From: an uncultured Flavobacteriales bacterium
Lineage (GTDB): Bacteria; Bacteroidota; Bacteroidia; Flavobacteriales_D; Crocinitomicaceae
Length of the DNA stretch: 42,249 bases
Reading direction: 5' to 3'
NCBI GenBank assembly: GCA_905182775.1
Contig: CAJJCU010000045.1
Coordinates: 1-42,249 of the forward strand
Shown: piece after piece, positions 23,173-31,321 of the stretch
Position numbering within the stretch: position 1 is the first letter of the stretch
How the letters are laid out: the number at the start of each line of letters is the position of its first letter
Position numbers and translations under genes: made by a program
The notes under the pieces: generated by a model
What the model was told of the DNA's origin: nothing
Database searches by the model: none
Seen by the model: the letters and a program-made list of their open reading frames with translations, nothing else

Positions 23173-24405
23173 ATGGTAAAGAAATTTTTTAAGTACACAG
23201 CCTACATTCTTGTGACCATTATTTTAATGGTCAATCTTTTCATCGTTCTGTCTGGGAGGTATTATTTATATTCTGGCATTGCGAAAACATATCTTATTGG
23301 TGAAACCGGCCCAGGCATTTATGACCTAGACGTTTTTTCAGTTAATCCAATACCGAAATCAACCGTACCTAGTGAAATCATCTCATCTGAATCTCAAAAA
23401 TCTAAACTTAGCGGAGCCGAGAATGATTACCTAGAGAGTATCGAGACTAGAGCCTTATTGGTTTTCGAAAATGACACACTGATTCACGAACAATATTGGG
23501 GAGACCACACGATTGATGAGGTTTCAAATTCCTTTTCAGCATCGAAGACGGTGATCAGCCTTCTAATCGGTATTGCAATCGAAGAGGGGAAGATCAAGAG
23601 TGTGGATGATCTGGTTTGTAACTATATTCCAGAATTTAAAACCAATGGTCGAGAAGCTTTGACGATTCGACATTTGTTGTTAATGTCAGCAGGTTTTGAT
23701 TGGGAAGAAAGCGGTAAAAACCCTCTTTCAGAGGCTGCTGAGGGATATTACACTTCTGATCTTTATGGTTTGGTGACGCGCTTGAGGATTGTTGAAGCAC
23801 CAGGAAAACGTTTCCATTATCAAAGCGGTAATTCTCAAATATTAGGTTTTATTTTGGAGAAAGCTACGGGAGTAACGCTAACCAATTATATGCAACATAA
23901 GATCTGGGATCCAATCGGAGCAGGGAGTGATGCTTTTTGGAGCTTAGATAAGGAAAGTGGCGATGAGAAGGCATTTTGCTGTCTCTACGCAACGGCTCGA
24001 GACTTCTCTCGCCTTGGGACGCTTCTTTTACATGATGGAAAATTTAATGGCAAACAAATCGTTCCTGCCTGGTATCTTAATGAAATGATTAAGACACCGG
24101 AATTGACAACAGATGATGGCGTGACGAACATGAGGTATGGTTGGCATATTTGGGTATATAAGAATCAAGGCAAACCCATTCATTATTTTAGAGGTTTAAA
24201 AGGCCAATATATTATCGTGATACCTCATTTAAATCGGATTATTGTCCGTCTTGGAGAAAAGAGGGGGGAACATTACAAGATCCCTGAAAAAGAGTTTAAA
24301 AACGCTTCATTTAGAGCGCTTAATAATGAGCGATTGGGTCATACCGTAGATTTATTTGAGTACTTAAATATTGCAGACCGAATCGCATCAAAAAGCAGAC
24401 GTTAA
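23173..24405 (+). CDS. Membrane-anchored serine hydrolase (class C beta-lactamase/PBP fold)
   Basis: A 410-residue protein with an N-terminal membrane anchor (about 9-28, YTAYILVTIILMVNLFIVLS) and a periplasmic beta-lactamase-like domain. The SxxK motif is Ser122-Ala-Ser-Lys125 (NSFSASKTVISLLIG), and the YxS/N element is Tyr217 in HYQSGNSQI. MRYGWHIWVY and HYFRGLKGQYIIVIP precede the third (KTG-like) strand. Such proteins are D-aminopeptidases, esterases or peptidoglycan-active enzymes; real beta-lactamase activity is only one option. A paralogue lies convergently at 24842-25939, sharing EKAFCC. The stop overlaps the start of the 135-residue gene (TAATG). Confidence 0.88.
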   Translation: MVKKFFKYTAYILVTIILMVNLFIVLSGRYYLYSGIAKTYLIGETGPGIYDLDVFSVNPIPKSTVPSEIISSESQKSKLSGAENDYLESIETRALLVFENDTLIHEQYWGDHTIDEVSNSFSASKTVISLLIGIAIEEGKIKSVDDLVCNYIPEFKTNGREALTIRHLLLMSAGFDWEESGKNPLSEAAEGYYTSDLYGLVTRLRIVEAPGKRFHYQSGNSQILGFILEKATGVTLTNYMQHKIWDPIGAGSDAFWSLDKESGDEKAFCCLYATARDFSRLGTLLLHDGKFNGKQIVPAWYLNEMIKTPELTTDDGVTNMRYGWHIWVYKNQGKPIHYFRGLKGQYIIVIPHLNRIIVRLGEKRGEHYKIPEKEFKNASFRALNNERLGHTVDLFEYLNIADRIASKSRR

Positions 24406-24812
24406 TGAAAGAAAATCTCAAAGGTCCAAAAGTTGAAAATGTTTCCGTTGCGATTGTACAAACTGAAATTGAGGGCGCATTGTGTTATTATGCCTACCTG
24501 ATTAGTCAAAGAGATGATATCATGGAGGGGATTATTATTGCGAGTACGGGATATGGTCAAAACACGAAGACTGGAGAAAAAATAAGAACTTCTACCTTAA
24601 GGCATTGTATAGAGCTTTTGTTGCCCAATGAGGCAGCAAAAATTGAGTCTATTATGCCTGAAGTTTTTGGGTTGTCTAATGAATATTGGGTTAGCTTTTG
24701 GGTGAATGACGTAATGTATGATAAACGCTTTGTCTTTCCTGCAGAATCTGTTTCGGAGGCGAACATGAGCCTTGTTCCTTCACTTGGCCTTCAGGGGGTC
24801 ATCATTAAATAA
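24405..24812 (+). CDS. Conserved-looking cytoplasmic protein of unknown function, 135 residues
   Basis: There is no signal peptide and no membrane helix. The chain is mixed alpha/beta: a beta-hairpin (ENVSVAIVQTEIEGALCYYAYLIS), ASTGYGQNTKTGE, a helix with STLRHCIELLLP, then FGLSNEYWVSFWVNDVMYDKRFVFPAES. I recall short unnamed Bacteroidota proteins with the same TLRH and NEYWVSF...YDKxxVF layout, so it is probably a conserved family without an assigned function. It starts on the last base of the serine hydrolase stop codon and ends the operon. The gap to the convergent hydrolase (24813-24841) holds a T-run but no hairpin I can see. Confidence 0.72.
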   Translation: MKENLKGPKVENVSVAIVQTEIEGALCYYAYLISQRDDIMEGIIIASTGYGQNTKTGEKIRTSTLRHCIELLLPNEAAKIESIMPEVFGLSNEYWVSFWVNDVMYDKRFVFPAESVSEANMSLVPSLGLQGVIIK

Positions 24813-24841
24813 TCGAGTCATTTTCTTGGGTATTTTTTTTT

Positions 24842-25939
24842 CTAAAGCTGGTCAGATATTTGCCTAAAGACAGACCACCAATTTACCCGCTCAGCAGAAA
24901 GTTTTTTTTCTCTATCGTTTAGGCTAACAATGATTAAGTTCTTATTCGGGTGAATATAAATGTGCTGCTTATATAATCCGATAGCCATAAAGTCTCCATA
25001 GGCTTCCAAACCAATGTGCCATGAATAATTATAATTGAAACTGCTCCCATTTAGAGTATCTCTGCAAATAGATTTTTCGTACCATGACTCACTAAAAATA
25101 CGCTGGTCCCCCCATGATCCTTTATTTAAATAAAGCCGCCCGAATTTCGCATAATCGAGGCTACTTGCAGAAATACAGCAAAATGCCTTTTCTTCACCAA
25201 GTCGATCCGTGGACCATTTAGCATCATTACACATTTGAATTGGCTTCCATAGCTTTTCTTCTGCGTATTTTGAAAAGCTTTTCCCTGTTGCTCTTGCCAA
25301 TATAATAGCCAATAATTGGGTATTTATATTTAAGTAGGATTGCTTCGTTCCGGGGCGGTCTTTAAATCGAATGCTCGGGATTACTTTCAATAGATTACGG
25401 CCATAATATAGACGGGCATCCATTTGTAAGGAGCCTTCAATTCCTGAGGTATGGTTTAATAAATGAAAAAGCTTTAAGGAGTCAGCGCTTGGGGTTTTTT
25501 TTAGCTCCGGCAAATACTGTGAGACTAAGGCCTTTTCATCTCGGAAGTATCCATCATCTATAGCAATTCCTATAAGACAAGAGACTACGGATTTTGAAAT
25601 AGAGTAAGAGGGGTGCAGGGACTGTTCAGTAAATCCGTTCTTCCGAAAATGGTAAACTAGGCTGTCATTTTGAATGACCAAAAGTTCTCTTACTCGATGC
25701 TGCATGCATACGCTATCTATATTTTCAAATTCAGGTAAATCACTGGTCCAATTATTAACCATGAGCTTCAATGGCTTTTGCGATGCTTTAAATTGGAAAC
25801 ACTCTGTGTTTGCTGAGATGATTTTAGATTTAAAACGAGAGGCGTCTTTCTTTCCTGGCCTTCCTAGAATCAGGCTTTGAATGGGAACACATGAGAACAA
25901 TAGGGATAATAATACTATAGAAGTTAGAATTCGTTTCAT
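24842..25939 (-). CDS. Lipoprotein serine hydrolase (class C beta-lactamase/PBP fold)
   Basis: A 365-residue protein with a lipoprotein signal (MKRILTSIVLLSLLFSC), the lipid-modified Cys at residue 17. The beta-lactamase-like domain has SxxK at Ser113-Ile-Ser-Lys116 (SYSISKSVVSCLIG), the YxN-like Tyr in SYLNINTQLLAII, and GEEKAFCCISASSLDYAKFGRLYL, closely matching the block in the hydrolase on the other strand at 23173. The C-terminal YSWHIGLEAYGDFMAIGLYKQHIYIHP replaces the canonical KTG strand, where the motif is not obvious. It probably acts in the periplasm or at the outer membrane on peptides, esters or peptidoglycan. It is an inverted paralogue of its neighbour, with lipid rather than helix anchoring. 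Confidence 0.87.
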   Translation of the reverse strand: MKRILTSIVLLSLLFSCVPIQSLILGRPGKKDASRFKSKIISANTECFQFKASQKPLKLMVNNWTSDLPEFENIDSVCMQHRVRELLVIQNDSLVYHFRKNGFTEQSLHPSYSISKSVVSCLIGIAIDDGYFRDEKALVSQYLPELKKTPSADSLKLFHLLNHTSGIEGSLQMDARLYYGRNLLKVIPSIRFKDRPGTKQSYLNINTQLLAIILARATGKSFSKYAEEKLWKPIQMCNDAKWSTDRLGEEKAFCCISASSLDYAKFGRLYLNKGSWGDQRIFSESWYEKSICRDTLNGSSFNYNYSWHIGLEAYGDFMAIGLYKQHIYIHPNKNLIIVSLNDREKKLSAERVNWWSVFRQISDQL

Positions 25940-25946
25940 GGGAAGT

Positions 25947-25954
25947 TAAATGTA
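25947..25954 (-). promoter_or_regulatory. -7 box for the lipoprotein serine hydrolase
   Basis: On the minus strand TACATTTA (TAnnTTTG with one change) ends 7 nt before the ATG at 25939. No TTG at the proper -33 distance. Tentative. Confidence 0.3.
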
Positions 25955-25993
25955 CTTCAATAAATTCAATTCATTTAGGGATTACCTGCTGCT

Positions 25994-28228
25994 TTACTTT
26001 AATAAGGTGAGCAATTTTTGAATGGTTGAAATTTGTTTCTCAATTTCAGGAATAGCTGTTACACCTACCGGTCCTACAATCAAAATCTCATCTCCATTGC
26101 ATTCAATGTGATAAATTGGATGTTGAACGAAGAAATCTAAGATTTCAGGAGTGAAATAGGAACGTATTTCAGATTCATTTGAGCCTTTTAGAAAATAGAG
26201 CTTGGAAAAACCTGGATTATCCGCAAAATTAAGATCCCCCATTGATCCAAAAACCCTGACTCTGTCAATAAAACGGTCCACAAATTCTTCTCTTCGAAGG
26301 ATAAATGATGGCGCTTCTGAAGCTAGGTTTGAAACTTGAACGGTACAATGATAAACCTCACGTGCAAGCATGGCTCCTTCCGAGAAGGTAACATCTGTGA
26401 GCTCCCAAGATATTTCATCATCAAGGTAGGAGCCTCTGATTATATTTTCCTTGTATTCAATGGGTCTCGAATCGAAAAAATGAAAACGCTCAAGTCTTTT
26501 GAAGCTGCTGTCCTGACCAAGCTGAAACTCCCATTTGTTTTCAATTGCAAGCTCCTTTAGTTTTTTCTGTCGGGGAGATACCCGCTGAGCAATTGGGGCA
26601 ATACTGCTTTTCAAAGCGAACTTATGGTTTGTGGAAGAGATGTGCTTATGTAAGCCGATCAGCTCAACGGTACCTCCAGTTAATTCATGGCTTCTCTTGA
26701 AGTCATCAATTGCTTCTTGCACTGTTAAGTCAATGATTTTAGCCCCAGAGAAATTTATTTTTAATTCCGCAGCTGCAGGGACTTCTTCTAACTTCTTCAG
26801 AATCTTTAACAAGGTCATAAAGTTTGCAACCCCACGAATCCTAAGTTCTAATACGCCGCTATTTTTTTTGAATTCTATATTTCCAGGAGAAAAGACGTAC
26901 AGGAAAAATTGCGGAACCGAAATTCGAGCGATCAGAATGTGGGTGATTAATGTTATAATGATCCCGGCAATTAATCCAAATAAAAGGTTGTTATAAACGG
27001 TGAACAATAAGGTTGAAATCATAAAAACCAGCTGCTCAACACCCTCTTTATAGACTTCTTTAAATACCCTCGGGGAAGCCAGTTTTATTCCAGCAAAAAC
27101 GAGCACAGCTGCTAAGGCAGCTAGCGGAACCATATTCATTACAGGCTGAAGCAGCACAATAAACAACAGGACCAAGAAACCATGGAAAAAGTTAGAAGAT
27201 TTCGTTTTTGCTTTGTTTTGAACATTCACCGTACTTCTTACAATAACATTTAAGATTGGAAGCCCTCCAAGCATTCCAGAGACAATCGTACTTGCCCCCA
27301 AGCCCATAAGGTCTTTGTTCAAATTTGTTTTCCTTTTATAGGGGTCTAATTTGTCAATGGCTTTAGCTCCAGCCAAGCTGATAATAGATGAAATGATAGT
27401 GAGCGAAAGTACAACTAACCAGAAAACGCCACTGTCAATCCTTGAGAAATCAGGAAATAAGAAAACCTCAGTCAAGTCAGAGGGAATAGAGATGAGATAA
27501 TTAGTAGGTTTTTCGAAGGCCATACCCAAAAACTCAATATGCTGACCGTCTAGGTAGTTATAGAGTATGACAATTGGAACTGAGATTGCTAAAACCCAAA
27601 CAGGTGCAGGAATAATATGAAAGACTTTATAGCTTATTCTTGCATGAAAGAAGAGTAGAAAGATACCTATAATTGAAATTAATGAGATATATGGATTGGC
27701 ATTGGGTAGTTGATCAACTAAATCTCTTAAAATACCCACAGCATTGTCAGCTGTTGAGTTTGTACCTATGGCGACATGCATTTGTTTGGCGAATATAATC
27801 ACACCAATAGCCGCGAGAATACCATGGATAACCGAAGACGGAAATATTTCTGCAATGCGTCCTAGTTTTAAAAAACCAAGAACAACCTGCAAGATTCCAG
27901 AAACGACAATCGCAGCTAAAACATAATTTATGGCGCGACCACTCCCGTCATCTAAAGAAACAATAGCTCCAAATATAACGGTAATCAATCCGGCAGCAGG
28001 GCCATTAATGGTAAGCTTACCACTTCTGAAAAAGGTAGTTACAAACCCTCCTATAACACACGAAAGCAACCCTGACAAGGGCTGTACGCCTGAAGCAATA
28101 GCAATAGCCATAGATAAAGGCAGAGCAACTAAGGCGACGCTCAGCGACGCAATAAGGTCGTTTCTCCAGTTCTGCTTGAAACCTGCAAAGCCCTCTTTTG
28201 GTATGTCCTCTGTGTGCGTGTGGTACAT
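25994..28228 (-). CDS. SulP-family anion transporter with STAS domain and an extra C-terminal domain
   Basis: A 744-residue inner-membrane protein. The N-terminal 430 residues form the SulP/SLC26 transporter domain: LIASLSVALVALPLSMAIAIASGVQPLSG, then FFRSGKLTINGPAAGLITVIFGAIVS, then about a dozen further hydrophobic segments. A STAS-like domain follows (about 455-560, VLELRIRGVANFMTLLKIL ... AKIIDLTVQEAIDDF). The last 166 residues (579-744) form an additional soluble domain containing NPGFSKLYFLKGSNESEIRSYFTPEILDFF and ending in a helix. Substrates in the family are sulfate, bicarbonate, chloride or dicarboxylates; no carbonic anhydrase gene is adjacent, so I cannot choose. It is likely monocistronic: 54 bp separates it from the hydrolase downstream, and 70 bp from gpmI upstream. 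Confidence 0.92.
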   Translation of the reverse strand: MYHTHTEDIPKEGFAGFKQNWRNDLIASLSVALVALPLSMAIAIASGVQPLSGLLSCVIGGFVTTFFRSGKLTINGPAAGLITVIFGAIVSLDDGSGRAINYVLAAIVVSGILQVVLGFLKLGRIAEIFPSSVIHGILAAIGVIIFAKQMHVAIGTNSTADNAVGILRDLVDQLPNANPYISLISIIGIFLLFFHARISYKVFHIIPAPVWVLAISVPIVILYNYLDGQHIEFLGMAFEKPTNYLISIPSDLTEVFLFPDFSRIDSGVFWLVVLSLTIISSIISLAGAKAIDKLDPYKRKTNLNKDLMGLGASTIVSGMLGGLPILNVIVRSTVNVQNKAKTKSSNFFHGFLVLLFIVLLQPVMNMVPLAALAAVLVFAGIKLASPRVFKEVYKEGVEQLVFMISTLLFTVYNNLLFGLIAGIIITLITHILIARISVPQFFLYVFSPGNIEFKKNSGVLELRIRGVANFMTLLKILKKLEEVPAAAELKINFSGAKIIDLTVQEAIDDFKRSHELTGGTVELIGLHKHISSTNHKFALKSSIAPIAQRVSPRQKKLKELAIENKWEFQLGQDSSFKRLERFHFFDSRPIEYKENIIRGSYLDDEISWELTDVTFSEGAMLAREVYHCTVQVSNLASEAPSFILRREEFVDRFIDRVRVFGSMGDLNFADNPGFSKLYFLKGSNESEIRSYFTPEILDFFVQHPIYHIECNGDEILIVGPVGVTAIPEIEKQISTIQKLLTLLK

Positions 28229-28298
28229 GAGTTTCTAAGATATAAAATATTGAGGAACAGTCAAGAATCAGGGGCGAAATATTTGAATTATTTCATTC

Positions 28299-29804
28299 TT
28301 AAATAATGAGGCTCTCGCCATTCATTTCATTTGGACATGCGATACCCAAGCGATTTAAAATAGTTGGGGCGATATCTGCCAATTTTCCTCCTTTTATTTT
28401 TACGTTTTTCTTAGAAATAAAGACAACGGGTACCGGATTGGTTGTGTGGGCTGTATTTGGTGTAAGGTCAGGGTTTATAGCCATGTCCGCGTTGCCATGA
28501 TCTGCGATCACAATAAATTCATAACCCATTTTTTCTCCATTTGATATGATTTCTTCTATACAAAAGTCAACAGTTTCAACGGCCTTAATGATTGCCGGGA
28601 AATCGCCAGTATGACCGACCATGTCTGGATTTGCAAAATTCAAACAAATAAAATCAGGTGCCTTAGAATTCATATAACTAATGATCTCATCTTTTACTTC
28701 TTGGGCACTCATTTCTGGCAACAGATCATACGTGGCAACCTTGGGAGAATTGACAAGGATTCTGTGTTCCTTTTCAAATGGTGCCTCTCGGCCTCCATTA
28801 AAAAAGAAGGTTACATGAGGGTATTTTTCAGTTTCAGCAATTCGCACCTGAGAAAGCCCATTTTTAGAAATCACCTCACCAAGTGTATTTGTTAAGTTTT
28901 CCTTTTCAAAAATAATTTTAACCTGCTGAAAAGATTCGTCATATCGTGTCATACAGTAATAATGCAGCTCTAATTTTTTCATGTCGAATTCAGGAAAATC
29001 TTTCTGTGTTAATGCTGTTGTTATTTCTCTTGGTCGATCGGAACGAAAGTTAAAGCATATCACTACATCTCCGTTTTCTATAATGCCCGCGTCATTAATG
29101 ATAGCAGGTTCTACAAATTCATCGGTAATTCCATTTTTGTATGAAGTATTGATAGCTTCTGAGGCGGAATGAAAGGTTGCTCCTTTTCCTTTTGTCATTA
29201 GCTGATAGGTTTTCTTGATTCTTTCCCATCTGTTATCGCGATCCATAGCAAAGTAGCGGCCGATTACACTTGCTATTTTTACTGGAGTTGTGCTGATGAA
29301 ATTTTCAAGTGATCGGACAAAACCAAGACCACTTTTAGGATCACAATCGCGCCCATCGGTAAATACATGAATATAAGCCTCTGCTATTTTTTGTTCTTTA
29401 GCCATAGTGCATAGTGCTTCCAAGTGTAGTTGATGGCTATGAACACCTCCATTGGAAACCAGTCCGATAAAGTGCATCTTTTTATTCTGTGTTCTTGCCA
29501 ATTCAAAGGCCTCGAGCAATACAGGATTCTTAAAAAAGGCTTTAGATTCGATACTATTATTGATTCTACTCAATTCTTGATAAACAATCCTTCCAGCACC
29601 AATATTGAGATGCCCCACCTCGGAATTGCCCATCTGTCCTTCCGGAAGACCAACGGCTTCGCCATAGGTAGTGAGCTGCGCATTCGAATATTTTTCAAGG
29701 AGCGAATCAAAAAATGGAGTTTGGGCTTTTGAAATCGCATCGGAATCATCCTTTTCCCCAATACCCCATCCGTCAAGGATCAGCAGGCCAATTTTATTTT
29801 TCAT
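28299..29804 (-). CDS. gpmI: 2,3-bisphosphoglycerate-independent phosphoglycerate mutase
   Basis: Interconverts 3- and 2-phosphoglycerate in glycolysis/gluconeogenesis. The 501 residues are close to the usual 510. It is an alkaline-phosphatase-superfamily enzyme: Asp11 in LLILDGWGIG, the phosphorylated Ser61 in GQMGNSEVGHLNIGAGR, FTDGRDCDPKSG and SVIGRYFAMDRDNRW in the insert domain, then LNFANPDMVGHTGDF and VIADHGNADM for the second metal set. The ATG at 29804 lies inside the end of the histidine kinase gene (11-bp overlap), so the two are translationally coupled. It is the last gene of a four-gene minus-strand run; no clear terminator follows (only a weak GAAATA/TATTTC stem near 28280). Confidence 0.96.
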   Translation of the reverse strand: MKNKIGLLILDGWGIGEKDDSDAISKAQTPFFDSLLEKYSNAQLTTYGEAVGLPEGQMGNSEVGHLNIGAGRIVYQELSRINNSIESKAFFKNPVLLEAFELARTQNKKMHFIGLVSNGGVHSHQLHLEALCTMAKEQKIAEAYIHVFTDGRDCDPKSGLGFVRSLENFISTTPVKIASVIGRYFAMDRDNRWERIKKTYQLMTKGKGATFHSASEAINTSYKNGITDEFVEPAIINDAGIIENGDVVICFNFRSDRPREITTALTQKDFPEFDMKKLELHYYCMTRYDESFQQVKIIFEKENLTNTLGEVISKNGLSQVRIAETEKYPHVTFFFNGGREAPFEKEHRILVNSPKVATYDLLPEMSAQEVKDEIISYMNSKAPDFICLNFANPDMVGHTGDFPAIIKAVETVDFCIEEIISNGEKMGYEFIVIADHGNADMAINPDLTPNTAHTTNPVPVVFISKKNVKIKGGKLADIAPTILNRLGIACPNEMNGESLII

Positions 29805-30690
29805 TTGGTAATTCTATAATAAATTTTGTTCCTTTTGGCATGTTGTTTTCACAAGATATTTTCCCGCGATGAAGGTGTACAAACTCTTTTGTGATAAATA
29901 AACCCAACCCACTGCCTTTTTGAGCACGGGTATCTTCATTTCCAATACGATAGAACTTCGTGAAAATATGCTCTCTTTCTTCTGAAGAAATTCCCGGACC
30001 ATGGTCTGTTACAATTGCCTTGATGCTTTTCTCATGCTTGTTCACTGAGATGGCTATCCTGGGTTCTGATCCTGAATATTTGAGTGCGTTTTCTAAGAGG
30101 TTATTGAAAATTGTTTCAATCATAAAAGAGTCGGCCTTTATGTTTGAAACATTGCAGCTTAAAGAGATAACAGGCCTGTCAAACGAGCGGTTTATTTCTT
30201 CTTTCTTCTTTTCCAGGAAGTTTTCTATTGAGAAATCATCAAGATTGGGAATAAACCCATTGTTTTCTATTCGAGAGGCATTTAAGATGTTGTCAATAAG
30301 AACGGAGAGTCTTTGGTTTTCTGAAATTGCTTTTGCAACTAAAACTTCTTGGTTACTCTCGCTGAGTTTTCTTTTTTGTAGTGTTTGTAAAGCGAGCTGT
30401 ATTGAGGTTAAAGGGGTTTTTAATTCATGAGTAACGGAAAGCATGAAATTGTTTTGTCGCTGAGAAAGACGTATTTCCTTTGCAATTCCTCGTTGAATTT
30501 TCCAAAACCCAGCCATGAGAATCAAAATAAAAACACCGCCTTCTCCAATAATCATTAGGACACGACGAGAATTTTCTTCGTTGGAATTATCTACTAAGGC
30601 TCCGAGATCTATGATTTGATAGCCCCACCATAAAAATTGCAGAAAGACATAAAAGGCCAATAAGTAAATTAAGATATTGGATCGGTTCAT
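29794..30690 (-). CDS. Membrane sensor histidine kinase (orphan)
   Basis: A 298-residue two-helix histidine kinase: TM1 at about 7-26, a periplasmic loop of only about 20 residues, TM2 at about 45-63. The DHp domain carries the phosphorylated His88 in SVTHELKTPLTSIQLAL. The ATPase domain has the N-box NLLENALKY (197-205), G1 DHGPGIS (229-235) and G2 GSGLGLFI (259-266). No response regulator gene is in the window. The tiny sensor loop suggests membrane-state or intramembrane sensing rather than a periplasmic ligand domain. It overlaps gpmI by 11 bp and lies 23 bp after the deacetylase gene, an unusual setting that ties its expression to envelope-glycan and glycolytic genes. Confidence 0.93.
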   Translation of the reverse strand: MNRSNILIYLLAFYVFLQFLWWGYQIIDLGALVDNSNEENSRRVLMIIGEGGVFILILMAGFWKIQRGIAKEIRLSQRQNNFMLSVTHELKTPLTSIQLALQTLQKRKLSESNQEVLVAKAISENQRLSVLIDNILNASRIENNGFIPNLDDFSIENFLEKKKEEINRSFDRPVISLSCNVSNIKADSFMIETIFNNLLENALKYSGSEPRIAISVNKHEKSIKAIVTDHGPGISSEEREHIFTKFYRIGNEDTRAQKGSGLGLFITKEFVHLHRGKISCENNMPKGTKFIIELPNEK

Positions 30691-30713
30691 GTGTTATATT
30701 GTTTTGTTATCCG

Positions 30714-31316
30714 TCATAGGATACTAAAATTAAGCTCTTTTTGCTTTACTATTTCAATTACCCCTGGAAGACTTTCTTGCATATTCAGTTTACTCTTTGC
30801 GCTATTGTGAAAAAGCAGAATGTCTCGCCCTTTTATTTTTTGTGCATTTTTTACAATTGTATCAGGGGCGATTTCTTTTTTGTAGTCTTGTGAATTCCAC
30901 GTCCACATGATTACTTTTTTTCCTAAAGAAAGGATGGCATCTACCTGTTTTAAATTCACCCTACCGTATGGTGGTCTAAATAAACCTGCGGGATAAAGTC
31001 TGTCTGTCTTCTTGATTGATTTGAGGTAGTCTTCAGTTTTTGTGTTGCTACCTTTCTCATGTCTGTAGGTATGGTTTCCAATAGCGTGTCCTTGGGCAAT
31101 TATTTGTTTGAAAATCATTGGATTTTCTTCAATGTTTTTTCCGATACAGAAAAAAGTAGCTTTTACGCTTTCCTTCTTTAGTAAGCTTAAAACCCAAGGT
31201 GTCGTTTCCGGGTCTGGTCCATCGTCAAAAGTAAGGTATACGGTGTTCTTGTCGACCCCTTTCCATACCCGTCTATTAAAAACAAGTTGCACAAGGGTCG
31301 GGACTCGAAAAAACAT
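30714..31316 (-). CDS. Polysaccharide deacetylase (NodB domain)
   Basis: A 200-residue protein consisting almost only of the NodB (carbohydrate esterase 4) domain. Motif 1 is YLTFDDGPDPETTPWVL with Asp31 and Asp32, motif 2 is GNHTYRHEKG with His82 and His86, motif 3 is LFRPPYGRVN, then IMWTWNSQDYK and DILLFHNSA. The metal-binding Asp and two His are present, so it should remove N-acetyl groups from chitin-like oligosaccharides, peptidoglycan or another surface glycan. I see no cleavable signal peptide, only a slightly hydrophobic start (MFFRVPTLVQLVF), so localisation is open. It lies 5 bp after the DUF2723 gene, likely in one operon. Confidence 0.92.
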   Translation of the reverse strand: MFFRVPTLVQLVFNRRVWKGVDKNTVYLTFDDGPDPETTPWVLSLLKKESVKATFFCIGKNIEENPMIFKQIIAQGHAIGNHTYRHEKGSNTKTEDYLKSIKKTDRLYPAGLFRPPYGRVNLKQVDAILSLGKKVIMWTWNSQDYKKEIAPDTIVKNAQKIKGRDILLFHNSAKSKLNMQESLPGVIEIVKQKELNFSIL

Positions 31317-31321
31317 CTGCC

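Noticed and set aside
24813-24841. Terminator between the convergent hydrolase operons
   Set aside because: There is a T-run but no inverted repeat able to form a stem.
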